Assembly (NCBI GenBank): GCA_963753075.1
Contig: CAVWAR010000003.1
Location: forward strand, 19,135-83,134
Direction of reading: 5' to 3'
DNA from: Prado023 sp963753075
GTDB taxonomy: Bacteria > Actinomycetota > Actinomycetes > S36-B12 > CAIYMF01
Length of the DNA stretch: 64,000 nt
This document shows positions 17,315 through 26,414 of this stretch, in pieces (the first letter of the stretch is position 1; every line of letters starts with the position of its first letter). The position numbers and the translations under genes were made by a program. The notes below the pieces were generated by a model. It was not told where the DNA came from and searched no databases. It saw nothing but the letters and a program-made list of their open reading frames with translations.

Positions 17315-18525
17315 TCAAGAGGCGGGTTGCAGCGTTCTTGACCTCGTGGTCTTCCGTGCCGTGGTGGTGGTGGGTAGCGTCTGGTTCGCGGGTCCGGGTT
17401 GTGGCTGATCCGAAGTGCCGGTGCGCGGGTGTGAGCCGGCCGCGCTGGATTGAAGTGACGCCCCGCTGTGCCCTCCCGGACCCGCGTCCAGGTCTGCTGC
17501 TGCAGCCGTCTTGGCGTCGTTGACGAGCTGGCGGTAGAGGGCGTCGGAGATGCGTCGCTTGAGGCAACGCATGGCTTCGGCCTTGGTCTTGCCCGCGGCG
17601 AGCTTGCGCCGGTAGTAGGCCCGGCCTTCGGTGTCGTGGCGCAGTTGGCTGGTCGCGGCGATGTGGATCATGTGGTTCGTCCGCCGGTTCCCCGCCCGGG
17701 ACAGCCGGTGGCGCACGATCTCTCCGGAGGACGCTTCGATGGGTGCGGTGCCGGTCCACGACGCGTACCGGTTGCGGTCGGTGAACCGGGCGACGTCGCC
17801 GGTGTCGGCCAGGGTGCGGGCGGCCACGACGGGGCCGACACCGGGCAAGTCCATCAGGGTCGACCCGGTCGCGGCGACCATCGCCTTGAGCTCGCGGGTG
17901 ATGGCCTTGGCCTTCTGCTCGATCGTCACGAGCTCGGCGATCTGTTCGGCGGCGAGCCGGCGGCGGGTCTTCCCGGCCAGGTCGCGCAGCTTGACCGTTG
18001 CCAGGATCCGCTTGGCCTGGGCGGAGCTGATGTTGCGCTTGGACTGTCCCGGAATGAGTTCGGAGAGCAGCCGGTGGACTCGGTTCACGCACTGGATCCG
18101 GGCCCTGGTCAGCTCGGCGCGCCGGTCGACCAGCAACCTGAGGGCCTCGAGCTGGGCGTCGTAGGCCAGCACCCGCAGGCCCGTGGTGCGCACCGCGACC
18201 ACCGCAACCGCGTGCGCGTCGTGCGGGTCGGTCTTGCGGTTGTGGCCGGTGTCGAACATCCGCGCCCGGGCCGACAGCTTCGCCGTCACATCCACCACCA
18301 CCTCCCGTCCGCGAGCAACCGCTGCGCCAGCGCGCGGCCGGCGCCGTTGCTGCCCTCCACTGCCCATACCCGGTCCGGATAGGACGCCACGTGCCTTCGC
18401 ATCGCCGCGTACCCGGCCTTGTCCGTGGCGAACCGGCCGGTCGCCAACACCGTCTCCCGGTCGTCGACCACCTCGATGGTCGCCGACAGCTTGTGGGGAT
18501 CGACCCCGATGAACACTCTCGACAT
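17315..18525 (-). pseudogene. IS110 family transposase, second type, frameshifted
   Basis: It starts SRVFIGVDPHKLSATIEV at ATG 18525 and continues with VWAVEGSNGAGRALAQRLL. At about 18300 a G run is one base short, and the frame moves to VVVDVTAKLSARARMF, KTDPHDAHAVAVVAV, then the C-terminal MDLPGVGPVVAARTLAD and YASWTGTAPIEASSGE with RLSRAGNRRTNHMIH. The DEDD residues are all recognisable. It is a different lineage from the IS110 at 14527. The 200 bases upstream of 18525 are the likely location of its bridge RNA, but I could not delimit one. Confidence 0.8.
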
Positions 18526-18742
18526 GAGCTTCGCCTTCCCGCCGTTGTCGGTTGGTGGACGCCGGGTGGGCACTGCTACTACGAGCTGGGCAAACCTCTC
18601 TTCAGCCACACACCGGCACGGTGCCCGGCGGGAACGCAGACCGAAGTTGAGCCACACCGGTCACGCTGGTGGGCAGCCGCATGGAGAGCGTCCCGCCGAA
18701 CACCTGGACCGAGTCTGGCCAGACACCGGCCCTGAAGGAAAT

Positions 18743-18765
18743 CGTCTAGTAGCCGCCTATCGCAC
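18743..18765 (+). repeat. Dispersed intergenic repeat, copy C
   Basis: CGTCTAGTAGCCGCC then TATCGCAC. It shares the GCCGCCTATCG core of copies A and B and sits between the IS110 remnant and trmO. Confidence 0.6.
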
Positions 18766-18792
18766 ACATGGCGGTTGCTCGTCCGGTGGCGC

Positions 18793-19275
18793 TCAGGGGT
18801 GGTCGGAGGGCAGGGCTGATTTGATGTCGATGACTGGCGTGCCATCGATCGCCTCGATGGGACCGACCCGCAGGCGGTCGCCCTCGATGGCCAGGACGGA
18901 TACTCGATGGATGCCCACAGGGTTGGGGCGGGCAGGTGATCTGGTGCTGAACACGCCCCGCTCGGGCCGGGTCGGAACGCCGCCGGGGTGGGTGACCAAC
19001 ACGTCGCGGCGTGCCTGGTGCAGCCAGGTCAGGATGATGATCTTTGAGCCGACCGCGAGGTCACGGGCCCCTTCGCGGACCGTGGGATTGAGCACCAGCC
19101 AGGCATCCGGGGCGCCCGACTCGCCTTGCTTCGGTGCCTCAGCAGTGTTCAAGAGCGGGGATTCGATCCACCCGATGGGGCGGACCTGGTAGGACTCATC
19201 CGGCGCGTCGCCGCGCCCGGCTCCCGCGCGCGCGTCGGTGTGCGGCGTGTCGGCGGTTGATTGGAGGTCGTCCAC
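18793..19275 (-). CDS. trmO: tRNA (N6-threonylcarbamoyl-A37) methyltransferase TrmO/TsaA
   Basis: A 160-residue protein with the TsaA beta-barrel signatures: YQVRPIGWIESPL, EAPKQGE, GVFSTRSPARPNPVGIHRV and EAIDGTPVIDIKSALP. TrmO uses S-adenosylmethionine to methylate t6A37 in certain tRNAs. The RxPxRPNPIG box (here RSPARPNPVG) is the conserved substrate/SAM site. It stands alone, transcribed leftward, flanked by repeat copies C and b, which suggests it travelled as a single gene. Confidence 0.88.
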   Translation of the reverse strand: MDDLQSTADTPHTDARAGAGRGDAPDESYQVRPIGWIESPLLNTAEAPKQGESGAPDAWLVLNPTVREGARDLAVGSKIIILTWLHQARRDVLVTHPGGVPTRPERGVFSTRSPARPNPVGIHRVSVLAIEGDRLRVGPIEAIDGTPVIDIKSALPSDHP

Positions 19276-19721
19276 CCCCGGCTCCTCTCTCCGTGTCCGC
19301 TGGCTGACTGGCCCGTTGTCGTTGGAAGCGTCATCGCGCTGTGCGTCGAGCCGAAGTCCCCGCAGGACCTACTCGAGGATCCACCCGCGCCCGGGCGACC
19401 GCAACTGCCGGCAAATCATCGCGGGCTGGGCCGGCGTTCCCCGCTATGTTCCCCTCATCCCGACAGACTGGCATCGGGGTCCCGATCATCGAGCCCGACG
19501 TGCGTCACTGCGCCGCGAAACGCGCGCTGTACAGGGCACTCTCGCGACCGCGGGTGTCGGCGTCTGACCGAGCACGCGACGGGTGCATCGTTTCCCTCCT
19601 GGCCCGGATGGAGATCGAGCGCTCAGGACCCCAGGGTTGGAGGTTCGGGTCGTTTGGCTCTGGACGTCGAACCGCAGGTGCCTACGATGAAAGACTGAGA
19701 GCAGCGGCAGGAGGGGGAATC
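19276..19721. other. Intergenic region with repeat copy b
   Basis: No gene is supported in these ~445 bases. It contains repeat copy b (19503-19525) and, at its right end, the AGGAGG ribosome-binding site of the SRPBCC gene. Confidence 0.4.
19503..19525 (+). repeat. Dispersed intergenic repeat, copy b (GAAA type)
   Basis: CGTCACTGCGCCGC followed by GAAACGCGC, then GCTGT as in copy B. The 9-base GAAACGCGC is also in copies c and d. Confidence 0.65.
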
Positions 19722-20199
19722 GTGGGAACGACTTCGACCACCCTGAGCATTCAGATTGGCGCCCCGGTCGACAGGGTCTTCGCCTTCCTGGCCGACCCGG
19801 TGAAGGCGGTGCGGGCCTTCCCGATGGGACGCAAGGTCGCAATCAGCGACATCGTGACGTCCCCGGATGGGGGCCTCACGAGTTACCGGCAGACGATGCC
19901 CATGAGGCTCGGCCCCATGCACTGGGACGTGAGCGACACGGTGGTGGTGGAGGAGTACGTCCCGAACCAGCGCATCGCGGACGGGTCATCGGGTGGATCG
20001 GTCCATGTCATGAGTGTCGAAGCGTCTGGAAGTGGCACCAGGCTCACGTTCACGGACGGTCAGCTCCCAGATTCCGCTGCTGGACAAGGTGAAGGTGCTC
20101 GTCTTCACCCGAGGAAGGGGCCAGGCGCGCAATATGGAGATGGTCCTGGCTGAAGTGAAGAAGTTGGTGGAAGCCGAGGCGGTCGAAGCCGGCGGGTAG
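19722..20199 (+). pseudogene. SRPBCC/polyketide-cyclase-like protein, one-base frameshift
   Basis: GTG 19722 follows AGGAGGGGG. The protein opens TTSTTLSIQIGAPVDRVFAFL ending in ADPVKAVRAF, the first strand and helix of the helix-grip fold, with RQTMPMRLGPMHWDVSDTV and SVEASGSGTRLTFTD later. The frame shifts near 20065; IPLLDKVKVLVFTRG and NMEMVLAEVKKLVEAEA complete the C-terminal helix in the next frame. The fold binds hydrophobic ligands; no function can be assigned. Either recently broken or an indel error. Confidence 0.65.
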
Positions 20200-20269
20200 G
20201 CGTAGCCCGCCCGGGCTGTCACCAGGCCTGAGGTCTTCGTCAGGTCGTCTCTCTGCAGTCTGCCGCCTG

Positions 20270-21190
20270 CTACTGGTTTCGGTGCGCGAGCAGCCAGTTG
20301 AGGACGTACTCCTGATGCATCTGGGCGTCGTCGTTGACCCCGAATCCGAAGTGCGAGCCGTCAGGGATCCAGTGCAGCTCGGATGTCGGGATGCTGGCGT
20401 GCGCGTAGGTGGCGTTTGTGGTGGTCACGTCCTTGTCTGCTGTGCCGTGCACGATGAGGGTGGGGCAGGTGATGCCCGCCAGGGGCAGTTGGCCGATGTC
20501 GGCGAACTGGGCGTAGTCGTTGCGCAGGCCCGCCTGGCGCTGAGCGGCCTGCCGGCTGTTGGTGGCTGTCAGGGCGCTCATCAGTGCGACTCGGTCAGGG
20601 TCGCCGGCGATGCGTTGGGCCTGTCCGGCCCTGGCCGGCGCGCTCAGGGTGCTGGTGCGGGCCAGCAGGGCCTTCATCGTGGCCCCGGGGTAGCGGTCGA
20701 ACAGGACCTGGCCCAAGCGCAGGCTCGTCGGGCCACTGCCCAGTCTGGTGGCCAGCCACGAGGGCTTGGGAGCGGTGAGACAGATCGAGTCGATCTCGAC
20801 CAGGCAGCTGACCCGGTCAGGGTGCCGGGCGGCCAGCAGGTAGGTCGATGGGCCACCGCCAGATACTCCGATGACGGGGATCCGTTCGATCCCTAGGGCG
20901 TCGAGCAGGGCGGCCAGGGCATCGGCCTGCTGGGCGGGAGTCCGCCCTGTGCTCAGCGGGGTGCCGAGGTAGCCGGGCCGTGATGGTGCGATGAGTCGTA
21001 GAGCGGTGCTGGCGAACTCGAGGCCGACCAGGCCCTGGTCATAGCCCCCGGGTGTGCCGTGCACGCTGAGCGCGGCCGGGCCATGGCCACGCTCTGCATA
21101 CTGAACCGGTCCCACCGGGGTAGCAGCCACATGGGCAGGGGTGGTCAGGCACTCGTTGAGCCTGACAGGACTCGGGGTTGAGATGGTCAT
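20270..21190 (-). CDS. Alpha/beta hydrolase
   Basis: A 306-residue protein with HGTPGGYDQGL (oxyanion-hole HG), the nucleophile elbow GVSGGGPS, the acid in HGTADKDV and the histidine in PDGSHFGFG. GAGGAGG eight bases before ATG 21190 sets the start; the longer upstream frame is not coding. Substrate unknown; the overall pattern fits soluble esterase- or epoxide-hydrolase-like enzymes. It is monocistronic, with repeat copy c just upstream of its promoter region. Confidence 0.88.
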   Translation of the reverse strand: MTISTPSPVRLNECLTTPAHVAATPVGPVQYAERGHGPAALSVHGTPGGYDQGLVGLEFASTALRLIAPSRPGYLGTPLSTGRTPAQQADALAALLDALGIERIPVIGVSGGGPSTYLLAARHPDRVSCLVEIDSICLTAPKPSWLATRLGSGPTSLRLGQVLFDRYPGATMKALLARTSTLSAPARAGQAQRIAGDPDRVALMSALTATNSRQAAQRQAGLRNDYAQFADIGQLPLAGITCPTLIVHGTADKDVTTTNATYAHASIPTSELHWIPDGSHFGFGVNDDAQMHQEYVLNWLLAHRNQ

Positions 21191-21352
21191 GATGCGCCTC
21201 CTCAGTTCGACCGTAGCCCCGTACTCCCGAGGAGCGCGAGAGGCAGAAGTACCGCTGCCGAGCCACCTGAGGCCTTGACCAGACCCTCGGTCGCTGAGGC
21301 CGGGGCAAGCCGACCCACCGGGGTTCCGCGCTCGGTGCCCCCAGGGGACCTG

Positions 21353-21375
21353 CCCCACTTCGCCGCGAAACGCGC
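21353..21375 (+). repeat. Dispersed intergenic repeat, copy c (GAAA type)
   Basis: CCCCACTTCGCCGCG then AAACGCGC, identical to copy d (35185-35207, opposite strand) over 24 bases. It contains the 11-bp palindrome TTCGCCGCGAA. Confidence 0.7.
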
Positions 21376-21422
21376 ACCTTGGGCAAAGGCGTTCGGCGGA
21401 GCCAGGTGTTCCGTCGATTCGG

Positions 21423-21812
21423 TCAGTCAGCGCCGGCCACGGCACGATCGATAATGCAAAACGGGTGACCGGCCGGATCGGTGAGCACGCGGAAGCGCGT
21501 CCCGCCGGGTTGGAACTCCGGCTGACCCGCGCCAGTCGCGAGCAGTGCAGCCGCCGCCTTGTCGAGGTCATCGACCATGAGCTCAAGGTGGAACTGCTTC
21601 GCCCCGCCGATGTCCGGCCATTGCGGCCGCTGGTACCCCTGGACCGCGTTGAACTCAATCGTGATCGAGCCGTCGCTGATGCCGGAGTAGGGGCCCTCAC
21701 TGAAGGTGATCTCCCAGCCGAGCGCCTCACGGTAAAACTGTGCCTGGGCGTCCGCGTCGTCGCAGTCGATGGTGATCCACCCCAGCGATGCAATCGCCTC
21801 CATGTGCTCCAT
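21423..21812 (-). CDS. VOC family (glyoxalase-like) protein
   Basis: A 129-residue single-module vicinal-oxygen-chelate protein: IASLGWITIDCDDADAQAQF, YREALGWEI, the metal-side QFHLELMVDDLDKAAAALL, and GGTRFRVLTDPAGHPFCII at the C-terminus. It lacks a convincing full metal triad, as is common in the glyoxalase-like subgroup. ATG 21812 and ATG 21803 are both possible starts; neither has a good Shine-Dalgarno. Ligand unknown. Confidence 0.85.
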   Translation of the reverse strand: MEHMEAIASLGWITIDCDDADAQAQFYREALGWEITFSEGPYSGISDGSITIEFNAVQGYQRPQWPDIGGAKQFHLELMVDDLDKAAAALLATGAGQPEFQPGGTRFRVLTDPAGHPFCIIDRAVAGAD

Positions 21813-22020
21813 GCACGGCGGTGCTTCAGCACCTCCATGTACGCAGTATTCGGATGGGGCGTTTGGTGGGCGGGTGGTGGGGTGTGCGGGTGCACTGGTC
21901 GAGGCGTCCGGCAGCTCGCTCGGGGAGGTGCCGCGGGTCAGGTGGGCGCCGCGGGGATCAGGTTGGCGAGCAGGTCGACCGCTGGCTCAGCGGCACCAGG
22001 TCGTGGGTCGGCTCGGCTGC

Positions 22021-22974
22021 TCAGCGCCGGGCCTTGCGGATGATGTCGATGATGTCGATGGCCACGCCTACGCCGATTACCCAGGCGATCCCCACGCTCA
22101 GGGGGGCGCCCGGATCGGCCCACTCCTCGTGGCCGAGCTCGGCGAAGAACGCCGGGTTGAGCACCTGCTGGGTCATGAGCAGGACGATGCCGACCACCCC
22201 GAACACCAGGTCCCCGGCGACCCGCAGGCCGGCCAGGGTCGGCGTCCATCGGCCTCGGGCGTAGGCCAGCAGCTGGACCACCACTCCGGCGGACATGAGC
22301 ACGAGGAGGGCGGGCAGCCAGAAGGTCCACAGGTCGGGGTTGAGCAGTGGGATGCTCCCCGCGGAGTCCGACACCTGGGCGCCGGTGCGCTGCCAGACCA
22401 GGGCCGCGATGCCGACCAGCAGGCCCAGGATGGTGCCCACGGTCTCGCCGAGGGTGACCTGTCGGGCGGGCCGTTTCGGGAGGTCTGCGACCGTCCAGGC
22501 CCGACGGTCGGGGATCTCGCGGGTGCCGGTGTGCTCGGCTATGACGAACCCGAGGGTGGTCCAGAAGACCACCTGCACGCCGACCAGCACGAACAGCCAG
22601 ACCCCCTCGAGCAGCACCTCCAGCGGTGGTGTGCCGGTGAAGGCCTGGACCGTGCTCACCGACAGGGCGACCACGCCGGGCACGATCATCAGCAGGGCGC
22701 GCAGCACCCGCCGGTAGTCCCAGTACAGACCGGGCCCGATCAGGTACTGCGGGCCGTCGGTCAGCGAGGCGGCCAGCTTCGCCGGGTCGCCCAGCTCGGT
22801 GAGCGCCGTGGCCTCGGCGGAGTCCCCGGCATCCTCGGACCCGCCCGGTGCACCCGTGGCCCCCTCGACCGCATCGGCGATCGAGGCCCGCAGCTCCTGC
22901 TCCACGTCCGCACGCTGCGATTCCGGCACCCCGCGCACCACCTCGGCGATGTAGCGATCGGTCAGTGTCGACAT
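22021..22974 (-). CDS. Multi-pass membrane protein with N-terminal permease-prefix/HAAS-like domain
   Basis: A 317-residue protein. Residues ~1-75 are a soluble helical region (RYIAEVVRGVPESQRADVEQ ending in ELRASIAD) of the kind found before membrane domains in PadR-linked proteins. About seven hydrophobic segments follow, for example LLMIVPGVVALSVSTV, VWLFVLVGVQVVFWTT and GIAWVIGVGVAIDIIDII. AGGAGG precedes two adjacent ATG codons; 22974 is better spaced than 22977. The start overlaps the stop of the PadR gene, so the two are coupled and probably regulated together. Likely a membrane sensor or effector of the PadR circuit; transport is not shown. Confidence 0.8.
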   Translation of the reverse strand: MSTLTDRYIAEVVRGVPESQRADVEQELRASIADAVEGATGAPGGSEDAGDSAEATALTELGDPAKLAASLTDGPQYLIGPGLYWDYRRVLRALLMIVPGVVALSVSTVQAFTGTPPLEVLLEGVWLFVLVGVQVVFWTTLGFVIAEHTGTREIPDRRAWTVADLPKRPARQVTLGETVGTILGLLVGIAALVWQRTGAQVSDSAGSIPLLNPDLWTFWLPALLVLMSAGVVVQLLAYARGRWTPTLAGLRVAGDLVFGVVGIVLLMTQQVLNPAFFAELGHEEWADPGAPLSVGIAWVIGVGVAIDIIDIIRKARR

Positions 22975-23309
22975 CATGCACCTCCTTCCAGGGCCCGCAG
23001 GGCCCGATCCAGCTGCGCCCAGTCGCCACGCAGGACCCCAACGAGGTCCAGGCCCGACGAGCTGGTCACGTAGTACTTGCGGGGACGCGACTCGTCGGTG
23101 TTCCACTGACTGGTCAGAAGGCCCTGGCGTTCGAGGCGGCGCAGCAGCGGGTACAGCGTGTTCGCATCAACGTCGAAGCCAGCCGCACCCAGCTGCTCGA
23201 GCAGTGCGTATCCGTATCCCGGCTCACGCAGCAGGCTCAGGCTTGCCAGCACGATCGTCCCCCGCCGCAGCTCCTGCTGATGGGTGGCGGTGACCTCGTC
23301 CGTGCTCAC
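22974..23309 (-). CDS. PadR family transcriptional regulator
   Basis: A 111-residue winged-helix protein: QELRRGTIVLASLSLLREPG, YGYALLEQL, VDANTLYPLLRRLERQGLL and RPRKYYVTSSSGLD match the PadR domain from helix 1 through the wing. These proteins usually repress their own operon and release DNA on binding a small molecule. Its stop overlaps the ATG of the membrane protein downstream. An inverted repeat directly upstream is a good candidate operator. Confidence 0.92.
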   Translation of the reverse strand: MSTDEVTATHQQELRRGTIVLASLSLLREPGYGYALLEQLGAAGFDVDANTLYPLLRRLERQGLLTSQWNTDESRPRKYYVTSSSGLDLVGVLRGDWAQLDRALRALEGGA

Positions 23310-23316
23310 CTCTGCA

Positions 23317-23348
23317 CAATAGTGTGTGACTAACAGTATTGTCTATTG
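23317..23348. promoter_or_regulatory. Candidate PadR operator
   Basis: CAATAG at 23317-23322 and CTATTG at 23343-23348 form a perfect inverted repeat with a 20-bp AT-rich centre, seven bases upstream of the padR start codon. Position and symmetry fit autorepression. Confidence 0.5.
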
Positions 23349-23462
23349 GTGCGAGCCAGCGTAAATGGACCGGCTGGTGCACCATGGCGAGGCGCGTCAC
23401 AGCGCCGCGTGTTGGGCGCCTGGGCAGGAGGGCACAGCGCCCCATCAGATTTTGGCGGGACA

Positions 23463-24746
23463 TCATGACTCGGCGGCGGCCAAACCCAGCGGATGGTCGA
23501 CCAGGGGTCGCCAGCCCGATATCACTTCATCCATCCACGTCATGGAGTTGGTCAGACTGGCGATGAGGTTGGCGCGTGCCGCGCGGATGCGGTCGTTCGG
23601 ATGGTCGTTCTTGTCCTTGTTCGACTCGTCCCGGACTTTGTGTGGGGTTCCCGTGTAGTGGTCTTTGAAGTACCAGTACTCGTCTACTCCTCCGCCCATT
23701 GGACCACCGCGGAAGACCCTTCGCACGTGTTGGACTTCGTCCACCTGGGCGAGTCGCCGATCTAGCATTTCGCGGTGGTGAGCATTCACGTGTTGGATGT
23801 AGTGCCGAGTGTCGCCCGTGATGGTCATCCTGTAGGAGGACTGGTTGGGATCGTCTGTCTCGGGGTCCGCCAGGGCCATCTCTTGAAGGACGATGAGCAT
23901 CACGTTAGCGGCGGCCACGAACGCAGGCAGCCCTTGCTCCGCGAATTCGGGCCTCTTCAGGATGCCGATTTGGATGCTGAGGTCGTGCTCCATGGGCCGC
24001 AGCAGACCCGTGAGATCCTGCTTCGGAGCACCCCCCCTCTTGCGGTCGGCATAGGTACGCCTCAGTTCGTCGAGTATTCCGTTGACCGTTCCGTTCACCT
24101 CGTTGACGGTTTGTTCGATGTTGGCAGTCCGGGCGATCCTCTCGATGTCGCGCTCGAGCTGCTGTACGTCAATAGAGTCGCTCTCCCCGAACACCACGCT
24201 GACCAGGGCTGCTCCAATCTTGCCGCCGATAGCAGACCCCAGACTCTTCGCGCACGTCGTCATCAGTTCCTTTGCCACGGCAGCGCCGGGGCCTTCCGCT
24301 GCAAGAAGGAGGGGCCCTTCCGGCAGGGGCCGGGTCAGCCTGCCGCCCACTACGCACACCTCGGGTGCGAGGAACACGAAACGGCCGTGATTGGTCGTGC
24401 GCCGCAGGGCGGCAGTGCCCGCCGGGTAGTCGCCGCAGGCCTCTGCCAGGTAGGTGACCACGTCACTCTCGATCTTTTCGCCGGGCTCGAGCTCGAACTG
24501 GGCATCCACCGTCCTCCGGAAGCAGGCGGAGGCATCGGCAACCTCAGCGGCGGTTGCCTCATCCAGCGCGGGATGGCCCGCTACCGCCACCAGGGGGACA
24601 TGACCCTCCTGAGGAATGCGCAGCACCTCGAAGATGCTCGCTTCCAAGTCCCGATCGGTGCCGAACTGGCGGCGCAGCTTCCGACGCACGTACTCGGGCG
24701 GATCGCCCGCACCGGACACCCATTCGATGATCATCGGATAGCTCAT
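23463..24746 (-). CDS. Hypothetical protein, 427 residues, helical with central hydrophobic segment
   Basis: ATG 24746 is preceded by GGGAGG at the right distance, so the shorter start is used. The N-terminal half is mixed alpha/beta (MIIEWVSGAGDPPEYVRRKL; HVPLVAVAGHPALDEATAAE). A glycine-rich hydrophobic stretch (SLGSAIGGKIGAALVSVVFG) is followed by a long helical region IERIARTANIEQTVNEVNG and PEFAEQGLPAFVAAANVML. The central helices resemble in composition the pore-forming helical bundles of delta-endotoxin-like proteins, but this is weak. The C-terminus has DEYWYFKDHYTGTPHKV. No family recognised; monocistronic. Confidence 0.7.
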   Translation of the reverse strand: MSYPMIIEWVSGAGDPPEYVRRKLRRQFGTDRDLEASIFEVLRIPQEGHVPLVAVAGHPALDEATAAEVADASACFRRTVDAQFELEPGEKIESDVVTYLAEACGDYPAGTAALRRTTNHGRFVFLAPEVCVVGGRLTRPLPEGPLLLAAEGPGAAVAKELMTTCAKSLGSAIGGKIGAALVSVVFGESDSIDVQQLERDIERIARTANIEQTVNEVNGTVNGILDELRRTYADRKRGGAPKQDLTGLLRPMEHDLSIQIGILKRPEFAEQGLPAFVAAANVMLIVLQEMALADPETDDPNQSSYRMTITGDTRHYIQHVNAHHREMLDRRLAQVDEVQHVRRVFRGGPMGGGVDEYWYFKDHYTGTPHKVRDESNKDKNDHPNDRIRAARANLIASLTNSMTWMDEVISGWRPLVDHPLGLAAAES

Positions 24747-24779
24747 CACAACCTCCCGCGCGCCAGCTCCCACCCAGAT

Positions 24780-24973
24780 CCTCCCGGCCGGCTGCACTCG
24801 CACTCAAGAGCCGTTCGTCCTCCGCCATGGACAATCGCCTGGACTGTGAGCCAGGGTCGTCCTTCTTGATGTGCGGGATGATGGCCACGACCTCACCGGA
24901 CAAGCCGTTCAGGAAGGCCTCCAACCGGGACACCCTCCATATCGATGTCGACACGGTGCATCCGGTAGCCCAT
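24780..24973 (-). pseudogene. Remnant of a small conserved protein
   Basis: From ATG 24973 the frame reads GYRMHRVDIDM, then shifts; RLEAFLNGLSGEVVAIIPH follows in another frame before coherence is lost. The two pieces together look like the N-terminal half of a short actinobacterial protein of unknown function. It overlaps the region upstream of the 427-residue protein gene. Low certainty. Confidence 0.3.
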
Positions 24974-25102
24974 TCGGTCGTCCTTCCGTTCCTGGGGTCT
25001 GACTCTCGACCATGGACCTGCCAACTTGGGACTCGCGGCATTCCGCCGCCTGCGGACGCACGGCGGTGGCGCGGGCGACTCCCCGCTCGTCCGACCTGAG
25101 CA

Positions 25103-25372
25103 TTACTCGGTGGAGGGGCTCCGGCTGGCCTGTTCGCGATGGACCGCACGGAAGTTGATTTGATCCTCGGCTGGGTCAGGCAGCTTCGCGAGGGCCTCCA
25201 GCAACGGCGTATCGGGATCTTCGAGATGTCCTGCGAACCAACGCAGCGCTTCCGGTAGGAGGTGGTGCACCAACCAGAACACGACTCGAGACGCATCCCT
25301 TCGGCCAACGGGTTCGCCGTTTGGGGCGCATAAACGAGGGCGCAACGCCGGCCAGTCTGGGCGCTTGACCAT
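25103..25372 (-). CDS. Hypothetical protein, 89 residues
   Basis: The frame contains DASRVVFWLVHHLLPEALRW, a hydrophobic helix, then FAGHLEDPDTPLLEALAKLP and an acidic loop. The amphipathic pattern over 60 residues is protein-like, and no competing frame is better. No ribosome-binding site stands out and no relative is recognised. It could be the C-terminal part of an older gene. Confidence 0.35.
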   Translation of the reverse strand: MVKRPDWPALRPRLCAPNGEPVGRRDASRVVFWLVHHLLPEALRWFAGHLEDPDTPLLEALAKLPDPAEDQINFRAVHREQASRSPSTE

Positions 25373-25480
25373 GTGAACGCGCGCCAGGCCGCCGAGGCCT
25401 TCCCGGTACGTAAGGCGGCTTCTGCGACGTAGCCCGAATAGGCTTAAGTACTGCCACCTTCCGCGCCAGAGGAGGTCGAG

Positions 25481-25729
25481 ATGGCCGAGACCGAACCTGC
25501 CAAGCCCAAACCAGCCAAGAGGCTGGCATGGACCCCCAGGCGGGTCCTGATCCTGGTCCTGGTCCTGCTTGCAGTAGTCCTAATCGTGGCCAACTTCGAC
25601 TCCGCCGAGGTGAACCTCCTCGTCGCGACCATCAGGATGCCCTTGGCGCTGATGCTTGCCCTCTTGTTCGCCCTCGGTTGGGCAGCAGCGGCGCTCACAT
25701 CGCGGCTACGCGCCGCAGGCAAACACTGA
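25481..25729 (+). CDS. LapA-domain (DUF1049) small membrane protein
   Basis: An 82-residue protein with two transmembrane helices: TPRRVLILVLVLLAVVLIV and RMPLALMLALLFALGWAAA, separated by ANFDSAEVNLLVATI, the conserved N..E.......V.. loop of the lipopolysaccharide-assembly LapA domain family. In Gram-positives the role is unknown. AGAGGAGG lies five bases before the ATG. The N-terminal tail is lysine- and proline-rich. Monocistronic. Confidence 0.85.
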   Translation: MAETEPAKPKPAKRLAWTPRRVLILVLVLLAVVLIVANFDSAEVNLLVATIRMPLALMLALLFALGWAAAALTSRLRAAGKH

Positions 25730-26306
25730 GCCTGGGGCTGTAGCGCTCACGCCGACTGCCGGAGACTGCCTGCGCTCCGGGGAGTCCACCGGCAGAGTAG
25801 GCATCACGGGAGGATCGCGCGGATGCCGCAATCGAATCACGTCAAGGCTCGGCCGCCGTGGCTGCGGAGGTCCCCGACATGTGACGAACCAGATCGCGAA
25901 CCCCGACGTGGGCATGCGCGTCGCCGACGGCATGGGAAGTCCCGACAACGTAGTGCCGGCTGACGAGGTCGCGGTCCTGGCCGGCACCTCACACGCAACT
26001 TGGCGGCTGGCCGCGCGATGCGTCTATTCGCCGCGTATGACTGTCAAGCAGTGGCCGGATCCTCTGCAGCGCGCTCCCTCTCGCAGCGAGTACGGGATCA
26101 CGACTGCACGGCCGGCCTCGGCCGCTTGAGCTACCGCGATGTCCCCCGACCACCGCTCAATCGAGCAGGCCGCGGCGTGCGACGTCGTGACCACGTCGAT
26201 CCGCACGAGGTCCCTCACCCCTGGATGTCGGTTCAGTCGCATCTGATCGCGGAACGGGAGCACACTGTTCATTGCGACCCAGAGCGTCCATAGTTGCGTC
26301 CGGCAT
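25730..26306. other. Intergenic region before the IS256 element
   Basis: No firm gene in ~577 bases. The only protein-like frame is on the reverse strand at 26024-26272 (DLVRIDVVTTSHAAACSIERW); its GC bias at third codon positions is weak and it has no recognised relative, so it is not annotated. Confidence 0.35.
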
Positions 26307-26414
26307 GGTGGTGTACGGGTTGCCCGGTGATCGTGTCGCTACCGGCGTAGTGGCGGTCATCGCGTAGATCCTTCGAGTGATCTCTCACAACCGACTCGAA
26401 GAGGACGTTTCACG

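Noticed and set aside
26024..26272. 82-residue reverse frame before IS256
   Set aside because: Slightly protein-like, but weak third-position bias, no ribosome-binding site and no recognised relative.
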